Origin: a virus
Virus record (IMG/VR): IMGVR_UViG_3300043803_001112
Span: 1 to 41,865 of that record
Reading direction: 5' to 3' (one strand)
DNA length: 41,865 nucleotides
In this document: positions 9,701 to 16,421 of the stretch, piece after piece
Numbering within the stretch: position 1 is the first letter of the stretch
How the letters are laid out: the number at the start of each line of letters is the position of its first letter
Notes under the pieces: generated by a model
Told to the model about the DNA's origin: nothing
The model's input: the letters and a program-made list of their open reading frames with translations, nothing else
The model's database searches: none
Made by a program: the position numbers and the translations under genes

Positions 9701-12219
9701 AATGGCACAGTAGTCATTTGTATTTTCAAAATACCAGTGATGGATATTTTATATTCAGAAAGTCTAATGGCGCTGAACCATTTACACTTAGAATTGCTGA
9801 AGAGGCTGGATACGCAACGGGTTCTTGGAGAGCGCCAATATTCTACGATAGTAATAATACAGCTTATTATACAGATCCAGCAAGTACAAGCAACTTACTT
9901 GGTTTAACTGTCGTTAATACAATTACCGGAAGTATCACAGGTAATGCTGGTGGAAGTTCTGCTTCTTGTACTGGTAATGCTGCAACAGCAACTAGAACAA
10001 GTGGTCAATCTGGATATCCACATGCTGGAACAGGTATGTGGGCATTCTATAACTGGGGTGGTAATGATGGTGGAACATCTGCGCCATCAGCAAGTACATA
10101 CACAACAGGTCTTTCAGTTGGATCTAATCCCGGCGATCAAGCTTATGGATTCCAAATTGCTAATAACATGTGGAATACAGGATTATGGACAAGAAATTAT
10201 AATAGCAGTTTTGGAAGTTGGATTAGATTATTAGATAGTTCTAACTACGTTGGATATTCTGCATTCACTGGAAATGTTGATGGTACTCAATTCAGAGATG
10301 CTAATGATACTACTTATTATTTAGATCCCGCAGGTACTTCTAACTTAAACAAGTTTAGTACTCTTACTATGTCTTACAACGACATGAATTCAATGCATGT
10401 CAATTCACCTTATGTTACTAGATATAACTCTGGGGCAGCTTATCGTAATGGTACAATGGGTTGGAGTACTGTTGATTGTAATCACATGTTTTCTAATTGG
10501 GGTTCTGGTTTTATTGATAGTTGGACTAATCCAGCAAACGGACCGGGTAGTTCAAGTCACTATGTAGGGTTTCAGAGTCTTCATTACAATCATCAAAATA
10601 ATGTAAATGGATATGGCTTCCAGATGCTCTGTGCAGGAGAAGCAGATAACAGGTTTTTTTGGAGAAGTGCTTGGCCGACTTTAAGAAGTTGGGTGGAGAT
10701 GATTCATACTGGTAATATTGCATCACAAACAGTAACTTCATGTACAGGTACTGCCGGTTCAATCAGTGGATTTAACAATCCTACAACCGCTGCTACTGCA
10801 AATACAATTGTTTATAGAGATAGTAGTGGGCATATAATAGGAAATTATATATTTGGTGGATATTTTAATTCCAGTGCGGGAAACAGTGAAAATCCAACAA
10901 TTGGACAAATATGGACACAAAGTACAGGGGATAATTATTTAAGAAAATCAACACCTGCTCATTTTAGAAGTCAAGTAACAGATGGTTCATATCCATCTTT
11001 GACAGGCGCAAATGCAAGCGGTACATGGAGTATAAACATTACAGGTAATGCTGGTGGAAGTTCTGCTTCTTGCACTGGTAATTCCGCCACTACAACTTTA
11101 GCCACAAAAGCAACAAGAGCAAACGGTAATTTTTATATTGATGATAATTATGGAAATACTGTAGTTGGTGTTTATTCTGCAAGCAGATATCAAGGCGTAT
11201 TTGCGATGGGTGATTCTTATAAATTAGCCGCTGATGGAACCACTACTGGTAATTTGTATGGTATTGCTTGGTCTCATCAAAATGCTGGTGGAGCGGCAGG
11301 TAATCTAGCAAGTCATGGATTATTAATACTAGAAAATGGTGTGTTCAAAGGCGCGTGGGGAGGAGGAAGTCTTAGGACTCCAGGCGATGTTCGCGGAACA
11401 CTTTTTTATGATTGGGATAATACTGGATATTATTGTGATCCTGCCAGCACAAGCAACTTAAACGCTATTACCGCAGCCGGTAATATAACAGCAGCACAAT
11501 ATTATACTGCAAATTGGTTTAGAAGTACTACGAGTGGTAATGGTTTATATAATGAAGCAACTGGTCAGCATTTTTATTCTGATAGTGTTAATTATTGGAA
11601 TGTTGCAAGCTCTGCAAGCGCACAAGGAATAAGATTAAGAACTGGAGGACACAATGGAACAGTTCGTGGGTATTTTTACGCAGATACCAATAATGATGTA
11701 GGACTTTTAAATCAAGATGGTAATTGGAGAATAAGAGTCGTTGGTGGAGATTATACATTGGCTGATGGATCGTCCATGAGAGCGCAAATGTTTTATGATA
11801 GTAATGATACCACTTATTATACTGATCCAGCAAGCACAAGTATTTTAAACGTCGTAAGAGCAAACTCATACGTTCAAAAAAGCGCATCTCAATCATTAAG
11901 CGGAACAGTAGGATGCACAATTGATGTCAATGCTGCTGGTATTCATGTTTTAACTTTAGCCGCTTCAACAACAATATCTAGTTTCACATATAACAATAGA
12001 ACTGCCAACCCTTCTGTAAATACAATCATGTTAGTTATAAAATATGGCGGCACAGCTTCTATTACATGGACTAATGTGTTATGGGCGAATGGTATCACCC
12101 CAACAATAACTGGAGTATCTGGTTATGCAGATGTATATATGTTAACCTCTTATCAGGGAACAACAGGTGTTTGGATAGGAACTGTTGTTGCTCAAGGGCT
12201 AGTTAGCACAAGTTTATAA
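3790..12219 (+). CDS. Giant modular tail fibre, 2809 residues
   Basis: This is a very large receptor-binding or tail-fibre protein made of repeated hinge motifs separated by variable domains. The hinge, FRAPIFYDSNDTxYYxDP followed by a short xSNLNNL strand, occurs about 15 times between 4375 and 11842. Four NVGIGTTSP motifs (about 4639, 4909, 5935 and 6229) lie in the first third. An N-terminal module (IGTT...TLTGVSIDGNAA) recurs at about 6945-7025, and a TGNAGGSSASCTGN module occurs at about 9940 and 11040. The last 110 residues (from SASQSLSG) form a beta-rich tip resembling C-terminal domains of marine phage fibres. No S74 domain was found, so trimerisation would need another means, perhaps the small chaperone gene at 13059. 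The start has no Shine-Dalgarno, only an A-rich run. Sugar binding is inferred. Confidence 0.88.
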   Translation: MAILNHGSTLRTADGGQSTTTIVTASNIGSYAVASNATYYIGTTQNVFNRASGAQTLTGVSIDGNAANITAYTINQNVGSSNSPTFATLQLTRLNFGADNAQPWTVGAGGTAGTGLTFGGDYTSSQAYKIFTAMENVGGNYSKLTLNWHTGIRIGAYYGYGGTRFYNNLVGEGTEIFSVGNADSNVRVVNNIYAQSFYDITNTAYYLDPANTGTSLLVAGSVGVSKTSIRSGSILDVNGYGCFGASAYGFYIGTDATGAFLDAGSQLIRMFAGSSEKLRIQADGNVGIGTTSPSDKLHVYGGSFKVTGGSDLNTGILLSSTSTNVPVVSFRVSDNSQRAKIEVNDANGAAGDRLGFFVYQTGTLNERLSVLGNGNVGIGTTSPGYKLDITGDARIASAAGAGALYFGTLDPSNVYLKVDNNYDLTLAQNASSGNGLYLAGAGNVYVSIDSNNNATADAFIVQNNAIKAGTELFRVQENGVVTASSDFRAPIFYDSNDTGYYVDPNSVSRLSSLRVYSAFDTASSDVYANMRVMRNNATNDGMYIGYGNLGSTGGITRIFGGGATTGELAKYIDYTLEPNSFRAPIFYDSNDTAYYVDPASNSRLLNLGLGNVTPDLRLSVSGDAQLSGILYLGGTAGSYGSWGSRTYTTSGILYNNSSSVEFNNYGYGSTWTFTLGGGNATSSGSFRAPIFYDSDNTTYYLDAANSGTSLLVAGKVGIGTTSPTSLLHLAGVGGDGVAFLRIAGTASDAFNWGSSVMYANLAATETAINLIGKAQSQYNCSYIGYRHVADGSALNMLSLGLYAADHLVNILGNGNVGIGTTSPANKLHVVGSAYSDTDFRAPIFYDSNDTGYFLNPNSTSNLNNLRAATISAANHGLTCVYYGGGATPTNGYLITTNIDYSTFNMPTVIIEGYAYGNGVPIHLEIVWYAYTNSWTNLSYTNLGAWNPGTVSIGTNASGKVCLHLSGLIYYGRFNVRCIYDQGNAPLEGWTVTDATTSALTRVTTISKVELATSITGNAATVTNGLYTSSTLTAGNLSGTIPSGVLGNSTHFIGTTSIALNRGSASQTLTGVSIDGNAATATNGLTTGNYGGYSTFSGVVSSASGGFQTATYAAGRNRIWSFGNSDGYGLAYFQGSGGVGGYDVIGMHFGTATAAASQYQFNAIGSFTASGDVRAPIFYDSGNTAYYLDPASTSNLNNLTVANDLTVNGNTYLGNAGGDTVFVNDIIRIGATDSGDASLFFGEGSVAGSDYGARWYWDSGYTFTWYTRNAGTDTALFDYVTNDTTYLNWRRHFHMQNKEINYNAQIHFNAGTRFVGNNTQYLIFKSDSTSLGGIQIKDGSDALKGYIGYWDSGGGGILNNTGNWAVRYNFGSSSSGGTLYGTWNSDTDFRAPIFYDSNNTAYYIDGASGSKLKYLQIDGDWGSSPFGSGHESFTIRSTYASMVQRQTNGGLGYWLHHIASDAAYYLYGGKGATDGSSWDWSYKAYPNQDGSYVEFRTSARAPLFYDSNDTAYYVDPNGTSSLYNLSLVGAKNTYLIINPGNGSEAMVRYIGGSGSGWYVGKRMSSQLVGTADFHFFSEAAGATVGGVDTSGNIFSSGSVRSPIFYDSNNTAYYVDPSSTGYSAYFAGAIQATKIGIEDGGLDCYMEITDANPTVYGVGYGGEFIFYGDKSTPASFLYYGGATVTYTLQANSSLRSPIFYDSNDTGYYCDPASNSVLNGLYVNAYYNLSNDYKDIYVYGDVNTYYVVLIQGEYLYSFGRYSVTRGYNWTGPDTWNTASHKGGLTLDWEWSGDTAWGGNDKAIRIIEFNESYSTMVAGLGYPVNGGVIIWLRGGGVGGAQYRIRTPIGSNATVTAYDGVSATNHSTLTTFTAADSSVFTTRANANNVSAEILARYPVRSAASLYNDNNLVVDIGSGTQTKSGIFASAASVRAPIFYDTDNTAYYLDPAAGTSLRIAGAIVGDHAAWTGEQNKIQWHSSHLYFQNTSDGYFIFRKSNGAEPFTLRIAEEAGYATGSWRAPIFYDSNNTAYYTDPASTSNLLGLTVVNTITGSITGNAGGSSASCTGNAATATRTSGQSGYPHAGTGMWAFYNWGGNDGGTSAPSASTYTTGLSVGSNPGDQAYGFQIANNMWNTGLWTRNYNSSFGSWIRLLDSSNYVGYSAFTGNVDGTQFRDANDTTYYLDPAGTSNLNKFSTLTMSYNDMNSMHVNSPYVTRYNSGAAYRNGTMGWSTVDCNHMFSNWGSGFIDSWTNPANGPGSSSHYVGFQSLHYNHQNNVNGYGFQMLCAGEADNRFFWRSAWPTLRSWVEMIHTGNIASQTVTSCTGTAGSISGFNNPTTAATANTIVYRDSSGHIIGNYIFGGYFNSSAGNSENPTIGQIWTQSTGDNYLRKSTPAHFRSQVTDGSYPSLTGANASGTWSINITGNAGGSSASCTGNSATTTLATKATRANGNFYIDDNYGNTVVGVYSASRYQGVFAMGDSYKLAADGTTTGNLYGIAWSHQNAGGAAGNLASHGLLILENGVFKGAWGGGSLRTPGDVRGTLFYDWDNTGYYCDPASTSNLNAITAAGNITAAQYYTANWFRSTTSGNGLYNEATGQHFYSDSVNYWNVASSASAQGIRLRTGGHNGTVRGYFYADTNNDVGLLNQDGNWRIRVVGGDYTLADGSSMRAQMFYDSNDTTYYTDPASTSILNVVRANSYVQKSASQSLSGTVGCTIDVNAAGIHVLTLAASTTISSFTYNNRTANPSVNTIMLVIKYGGTASITWTNVLWANGITPTITGVSGYADVYMLTSYQGTTGVWIGTVVAQGLVSTSL
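4375..11842 (+). repeat. Dispersed FYDSNDTxYYxDP hinge repeats, about 15 copies
   Basis: Copies begin near 4375, 5248, 5530, 5845, 6304, 7303, 7951, 8281, 8581, 8865, 9569, 9828, 10288, 11389 and 11777, all in the same frame. Spacing varies from about 260 to 1100 bases, and the sequence between copies is largely unrelated. The hinge is strongly conserved in protein and in much of its DNA. First and thirteenth copies lack the RAP part; the fourteenth has RGTLFYDWDNT. They look like joints between exchangeable fibre modules. Confidence 0.85.
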
Positions 12220-12223
12220 AATT

Positions 12224-13036
12224 ATGATAACAAACGCTTCATCAAATATAGTCGGAACCGCATTTCCTTATGGTTTAGGTATTGCGAGTCAATCTGGCGC
12301 AAACTTTTTCACTCTTCTTAATTTTAGACAAGGGCTTAGTTATAATCCTAGGAAAAGCCTAACCGCATGTAGAGATATTTCTATTTATAACGCTTCAAAT
12401 TTTGTGGCTAATAATGTTTCTGCGACTGATTATTATCCAAACAGATATGGAGGAATGTTGCATTTAAATAATACAACTGGGTATAGTCCAGGTACGGGAA
12501 AAACTATTACCAGTGCTGGCAGTAATTACAGCGCTTATGGAACTACAGAGTTCACTTTTATAGTTAGTTGGGAGTACGTAGCATCTAATACTACATATGG
12601 TGCTGATATTATTCTAGGAGCATATCAGGCAAGCACTCACGATTTTTGGTTAGGCACTTCAGGATATGGAGTGACTCCTTATGTTTTTTCTAGGAACGGT
12701 TCTGCGGTTTCTTCTGGCATTTCACCAGTAGCTGGAAGACGTTATATTGCATTAATAGGTCAATCTCAATATTTTAATACAGGATACTTTGCGCTTTACA
12801 GTAGTGCTGGACAATCTTATGTTAACACAAGCATCGGAGGAGTAAATTTAACTACAGCCGGATCTCCTGCTCTTGGCAAATATGGTGGTTTTGATGATAA
12901 TTATTTACCAAATGTTTTAATTGGTGATTGGTTATCAGGATTTGAATATTCAGATAATTCTTATCCCCAAGGATTTACCTATGCTAAAGCTGATGCAATT
13001 CTTCAAAGCTTGAAACCTAAACTTGGAATACCATAA
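12224..13036 (+). CDS. Putative LamG-like (concanavalin A-like) fibre-associated protein
   Basis: This 270-residue protein starts four bases after the giant fibre, so it is probably co-transcribed. It is rich in Ser, Gly, Asn and Tyr, with alternating short strands and no signal peptide or membrane segment. The middle (ITSAGSNYSAYGTTEFTFIV, then a strand with DFWLGTSGYG, then RRYIALIG) and the end (a helix-like YAKADAILQSLK after a GDWLSGFEY strand) match the usual course of LamG-like jelly rolls in phage adhesins, where the last strand is followed by a short helix. A carbohydrate-binding tip or fibre accessory is a reasonable guess; no catalytic motif is seen. Confidence 0.6.
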   Translation: MITNASSNIVGTAFPYGLGIASQSGANFFTLLNFRQGLSYNPRKSLTACRDISIYNASNFVANNVSATDYYPNRYGGMLHLNNTTGYSPGTGKTITSAGSNYSAYGTTEFTFIVSWEYVASNTTYGADIILGAYQASTHDFWLGTSGYGVTPYVFSRNGSAVSSGISPVAGRRYIALIGQSQYFNTGYFALYSSAGQSYVNTSIGGVNLTTAGSPALGKYGGFDDNYLPNVLIGDWLSGFEYSDNSYPQGFTYAKADAILQSLKPKLGIP

Positions 13037-13044
13037 TATAAATA
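13037..13044 (+). promoter_or_regulatory. Possible late promoter box TATAAATA
   Basis: An exact TATAAATA, the T4-type late promoter core, lies in the 22-base gap before gene 13059, 14 bases ahead of its ATG. In DNA this AT-rich such octamers arise by chance, so position in a gap is the only support. Confidence 0.3.
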
Positions 13045-13058
13045 TCTAATATAAGAAC

Positions 13059-13661
13059 ATGAACAACAAACAATATTTTTTAGTCACCAAAATCGATAAT
13101 CAGAATTACTCTATAATTCAAGGCCCAAATTATTTGCCGGAATCATTTGGACCAACAAGTGGATTTAATTTTTTAGAACAAAATTCACCTGAATTGTTAT
13201 CTGATTTAACTTGGCAAGGTAGTCCAAATTTAGCGTTTTGGGTCGCTATCTTTAATGAAAAACCATCAATAAACATTGATCAAAAATTGATAGAAACCAA
13301 AACACTCAATATTAATGAAAAAACTTGCACAATTTCTTATTCAATACAAAACGCAGATACTTCAGAAATAGAAATCCGCACCCAACAATTAAAACAAAGC
13401 ATAAGAACAATAAGAGATAGATATCTTGTGATAACTGATTTTACTCAGTCGTCTGATTCGCCAATGTCTGATGCCGCGAAACTTGATTTTAAAAATTTCA
13501 GACAACAGTTGCGTACAATGTTAGATATCCCAGATATTACTCAAGCGGTGTGGCCCACCATTCCGACATCTGCTCCAAATATAACTATACCTCCATTTCC
13601 TCCAATGCCAAGCTTTAACGGTGTTTCTGGATTCCATCCAATACCAGGCTTTAATGCTTAA
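13059..13661 (+). CDS. Tail fibre assembly chaperone-like protein
   Basis: This is a 200-residue protein directly after the fibre genes. Residues about 110-170 resemble the phage tail assembly chaperone family (Phage_tail_APC type): an RDRYLVITDF segment, an acidic/polar stretch, a FRQQLRTMLDIP helix and a closing VWPTIP. The N-terminal half carries an aromatic-rich beta segment (FWVAIFNEKP) and may bind the fibre. The last 30 residues are Pro-rich with repeated PPFPPMP and FNG/FHP turns, unusual for the family. Expected role: help a fibre fold or attach before tail joining, with the 2809-residue fibre as the obvious client. Family membership rests on motif resemblance. Confidence 0.62.
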   Translation: MNNKQYFLVTKIDNQNYSIIQGPNYLPESFGPTSGFNFLEQNSPELLSDLTWQGSPNLAFWVAIFNEKPSINIDQKLIETKTLNINEKTCTISYSIQNADTSEIEIRTQQLKQSIRTIRDRYLVITDFTQSSDSPMSDAAKLDFKNFRQQLRTMLDIPDITQAVWPTIPTSAPNITIPPFPPMPSFNGVSGFHPIPGFNA

Positions 13662-13671
13662 GTTTTTTTTA

Positions 13672-13677
13672 TATAAT
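13672..13677 (+). promoter_or_regulatory. TATAAT box just before gene 13682
   Basis: The 20-base gap contains a run of eight T followed by TATAAT, which ends four bases before the ATG. If it is a -10 box, the transcript would begin at or next to the start codon and be nearly leaderless. It may instead be an A/T-rich ribosome entry stretch like those before other genes here. Confidence 0.25.
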
Positions 13678-13681
13678 AGTC

Positions 13682-14311
13682 ATGGGTTATTCTTATGACT
13701 ATTATTCTCAAATTTGTTTCTTACTCAGAGACAAAGGATTTTATCCTAAAAATATATTAGATATCGGTGCAAGTGTCTGCCAAACGGCAGACATTATGCG
13801 CCAAATCTGGCCTGTCGCAAACATATTATTATTCGAAGGAAACGCTGAGTGCGAAAAGTTATACCAGAAACAACTTTACGATTATCAAATAAAATTGCTT
13901 GGTAAAATCAACGGTACAACTAAATTTTATAAAACAAAATGGAGTGCAATTTGTTCTGGCAATTCTATATACAAAGAAAACTCGCAAACATATAACGAAC
14001 AAAATTTGATAGTCGAAGAGTTGCCGATTTATAGATTAGATGATTGTGTGAAAGATATTTACGATCTTATAAAAATAGACACTCAAGGTAGTGAATTAGA
14101 TATTATAGAAGGCGGTATAAATACTTTTAAAAACGCTAAAGTTGTTATCACCGAAGTATCTTTTAATAATTATAATGAAGGCGGCTGCAATAAAGATCAA
14201 ATATTAAACAAAATGTTTGATCTAAAATTTGATTATATTATGCCAGTCGAAACAGTTATGAACGATAAGAACGAATTGATTGCCGAAAGTCTATTATTTA
14301 TTAGACCTTAA
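13682..14311 (+). CDS. FkbM-type SAM-dependent methyltransferase
   Basis: This 209-residue protein is the first gene of the modification cassette. The SAM-binding motif I is NILDIGAS at residues 24-31, with an acidic residue after the next strand (LLFEGN, Glu52). The FkbM hallmark follows in the C-terminal half: RLDDCV, then DLIKIDTQGSELDIIEGG (roughly 127-144), then VVITEVSF. FkbM enzymes usually O-methylate sugars or related hydroxyls, so methylation of a glycan made by the neighbouring transferases fits. Its stop codon overlaps that of the convergent glycosyltransferase in a shared TTAA. There is no transmembrane segment. Family call is firm; the substrate is unknown. Confidence 0.85.
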   Translation: MGYSYDYYSQICFLLRDKGFYPKNILDIGASVCQTADIMRQIWPVANILLFEGNAECEKLYQKQLYDYQIKLLGKINGTTKFYKTKWSAICSGNSIYKENSQTYNEQNLIVEELPIYRLDDCVKDIYDLIKIDTQGSELDIIEGGINTFKNAKVVITEVSFNNYNEGGCNKDQILNKMFDLKFDYIMPVETVMNDKNELIAESLLFIRP

Positions 14312-15270
14312 ATCAATACTTTCTTCCACCATTTAATAACCATCTTTGGGCGGAAGTTTCGCGGCGTTTCATTTAAGCTTGAATAAGTTTTAAACATATT
14401 AATGTATTCTTGCATGTCGGTAGTAAGATTTTTATTATTTATTAATTCAGATAAACTTCCTAGACCGTTTATACCATAAACAAACGGTGTCGTCTTTAAT
14501 ATGTCGGATAGTACAACGCTTATGCCAAAAGTCTCGGGCATAGTGTTGACATAAAACATGCCGCGACATTTCGCCATCAGTTCTATAACTTCTTTAAACT
14601 TCAAAGTTCCAAGATAATTAATTCCATAATCTTTTTCGCTTATGTCTTGGGTCGGATTGTCATATCCCGGTAAACACACATTCAATACATCAGTTTTACT
14701 AAGTAGTTTTTCATTTTTTAGATATTTCCATAATGGTAATGTGGATGAATATCCTTTCATTAAACTACTGGCGTATATATAATCTTTCTTGTTCTCTGGT
14801 ATAGAATACTCATATACCCAATCAGGTATCATGAAATAAATTACATGCTTGTCCCAAGATTTTGGAAACAAATCGTTATGAAAATTACTGAGGGTAATTA
14901 AAGTTAGTTTCTTTTCTTCAAATAGTTTATAGAATTTTAGATTATGAACGCCATTCAAATCGGTTGCCCACATGAATGCTTTTTTGTGAGCGATTTTAGG
15001 AATTTCGCTATACCTGTGGATTATTAAATTCTTGCACTTGAATTTATAACTATCAACCAACTTGTTTGGCGCATACAACACTCCATTTACAAAAGATTCT
15101 TTGTTAGAATTGTTTAGGCATATAACTTTATATCCTTCTTTAGCTAACTCTTCAAGAAGTAAAATGGCTTGAAACTCGCTGCCGCCCATTCCACATTTGT
15201 GCATGGTATTTCCATCGTATGAAGAACCTATGCTATCAAATAAAATAATGTCTGCGTAAATATCCGTCAT
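14308..15270 (-). CDS. GT-B fold glycosyltransferase (GT4-like)
   Basis: A 320-residue soluble protein. The N-terminal domain opens with a strand (ADIILFDSIG) and a Gly-rich GMGGSEFQ loop at residues 28-34, followed by a LLLEELAKEGYKV helix-strand, as in the acceptor domain of GT4-type retaining transferases. The C-terminal domain has YASSLMKG, a nucleotide-facing segment near 160-215, and PETFGISVVLSD near residue 240, equivalent to the E-x7-E sugar-nucleotide region. Its ATG overlaps the stop of the upstream transferase gene (ATGA), so the two are translationally coupled. It would add a sugar from a nucleotide donor in the cytoplasm; donor and acceptor cannot be read. Confidence 0.83.
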   Translation of the reverse strand: MTDIYADIILFDSIGSSYDGNTMHKCGMGGSEFQAILLLEELAKEGYKVICLNNSNKESFVNGVLYAPNKLVDSYKFKCKNLIIHRYSEIPKIAHKKAFMWATDLNGVHNLKFYKLFEEKKLTLITLSNFHNDLFPKSWDKHVIYFMIPDWVYEYSIPENKKDYIYASSLMKGYSSTLPLWKYLKNEKLLSKTDVLNVCLPGYDNPTQDISEKDYGINYLGTLKFKEVIELMAKCRGMFYVNTMPETFGISVVLSDILKTTPFVYGINGLGSLSELINNKNLTTDMQEYINMFKTYSSLNETPRNFRPKMVIKWWKKVLI

Positions 15271-16031
15271 ACAAGAACTTTAAAATCATCTTCATCATTA
15301 TTCTTTACAAAATATTTAGACAGATCGGTTGTCGGTTGTGGATTGAAGGTATTTTGATTTTTAAAAGAGTTGATCCATTTACCAACGTCTCCTACGAACG
15401 TCTTCGCGCCTGTGTGCGAACATGTGATGTTGGTATCGAGATAAATGCTATTACCAAGATTGCGCCACTTCTTACACATATAAATATCTTCGCTGATAAG
15501 ATCGCCGTCTTCACAAACGACTTCAAATACCATTCGTGTGTCACCTTTTTCTGAGGTATACGGTTTGGAAATCTCCCATAAAGCGTTCATAGCTTTGCGA
15601 GAAATTTTCATGAACCCGCAACCTAAACCTGCCACTTCAAGAATGCCGTCTTTATCAACGCTCAAATTTAATTTAGAATTATCTTTATCAAGAGCTTTCA
15701 CAACGTAAAGCTCTTCGTTGTCAGTCTTTTTTCTATAAGATCCACCGATAATATCTTTGTCGCTTTTTACCAGCTTGTAAAAATCTTGAGGATTCCAACC
15801 TACATCACCATCAATAAAAAACAAATTATCAATATCGTTACTATAAGCAAGTTTAAATAAATCGTTTCGCGCACGTTGAATAAGAGAGTCGTAACAAATA
15901 AACAATGGATATACTTCTACATTATTCTTTTCAGCTAATGATAAAGTGTTTAGAAGTGAGTCGATATAATAAACATCCAGTTTACCGTCGTAAGATGGAG
16001 TTGCGATTAATACTTTCTTTTTTTCAGCCAT
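15267..16031 (-). CDS. GT-A fold glycosyltransferase
   Basis: This 254-residue protein begins with a nucleotide-binding strand (KKVLIATPSYDG). It has NLFFIDGDVGW (DGD at 74-76), the DxD metal and sugar-nucleotide motif, then a helix KSDKDIIGGSYRKK. AGLGCGFMKISRKA and VCEDGDLISEDIYMCKK supply the acceptor and catalytic-base region. The arrangement matches GT-A enzymes common in large and marine phages. The gene is coupled to the GT-B gene downstream by a four-base overlap. Upstream, the ATG sits seven T after a GAGG that forms part of a hairpin stem (see terminator). Probably cytoplasmic, working in the same glycan pathway as its partner. Confidence 0.85.
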   Translation of the reverse strand: MAEKKKVLIATPSYDGKLDVYYIDSLLNTLSLAEKNNVEVYPLFICYDSLIQRARNDLFKLAYSNDIDNLFFIDGDVGWNPQDFYKLVKSDKDIIGGSYRKKTDNEELYVVKALDKDNSKLNLSVDKDGILEVAGLGCGFMKISRKAMNALWEISKPYTSEKGDTRMVFEVVCEDGDLISEDIYMCKKWRNLGNSIYLDTNITCSHTGAKTFVGDVGKWINSFKNQNTFNPQPTTDLSKYFVKNNDEDDFKVLV

Positions 16032-16078
16032 AAAAAAACCTCAAGAACAATATGTCCTTGAGGTATTTTATGTTTTTT
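16032..16078 (-). terminator. Hairpin plus T-run, overlapping the ribosome-binding site of gene 16031
   Basis: Read on the minus strand, CCTCAAG and CTTGAGG (16063-16057 and 16045-16039) pair across an 11-base loop and are followed by seven T, directly before the ATG of the GT-A gene. It has the form of an intrinsic terminator for the small gene 16381-16100. The 3' arm ends in GAGG, correctly spaced (seven bases) to be the Shine-Dalgarno of the next gene, so folding would also hide that site. The right flank is T-rich on the plus strand too, so it could act in both directions. Confidence 0.68.
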
Positions 16079-16099
16079 TAGTATTGTTTTCTACAGTTA

Positions 16100-16381
16100 T
16101 TATCGTGTCAAAGCGGGAGGATATTCTGCCATTACTAGAGTAACGATGGCGGCAGACAATTGGGCGTCCGTCCATTGACCAGCTTGATCATATGTATCTC
16201 CAGACCATACTGTATACCAGTTATGAGCGTAAGGAGTGGTTGATATCTTTACCAAACTCTTTACAGTCTTACCGATTGGGTCGTCTGTGGTTTGAAGGAT
16301 TTCGATTTGACTGGTATTAGCAGCTTGTTGAATTTCTACAGCACTTGGTAGATTGATAATTGGGAATGTTGGGTCGCTCAT
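16100..16381 (-). CDS. Small protein of unknown function in the modification cassette
   Basis: A 93-residue protein, not recognised. It has a Pro-containing N-terminus (MSDPTFPIINLPSAVEIQ), a polar middle (QTTDDPIGKTVKSLVKIS), then an aromatic WYTVWSGDTYDQAGQWTD segment and a C-terminal helix (AQLSAAIVTLVMAEYP). There is no signal peptide, transmembrane helix or metal-binding motif. It lies between the sulfotransferase (40 bases upstream) and the hairpin before the glycosyltransferases, all on the minus strand. The W-Y/W-GD-W pattern suggests a small folded domain of a kind seen beside phage fibre genes. It may belong to the virion rather than the glycan pathway. Confidence 0.6.
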   Translation of the reverse strand: MSDPTFPIINLPSAVEIQQAANTSQIEILQTTDDPIGKTVKSLVKISTTPYAHNWYTVWSGDTYDQAGQWTDAQLSAAIVTLVMAEYPPALTR

Positions 16382-16421
16382 ATTTGTATTTAATTTTACA
16401 CTATTTTTTTATCTATAGAAA

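Noticed and set aside
13661-13681. Terminator before gene 13682, suggested by a run of eight T
   Set aside because: No stable stem precedes the T-run.
15336-15554. Plus-strand 72-residue ORF inside the GT-A gene
   Set aside because: It is antisense to a clearly recognised enzyme and has no features of its own.
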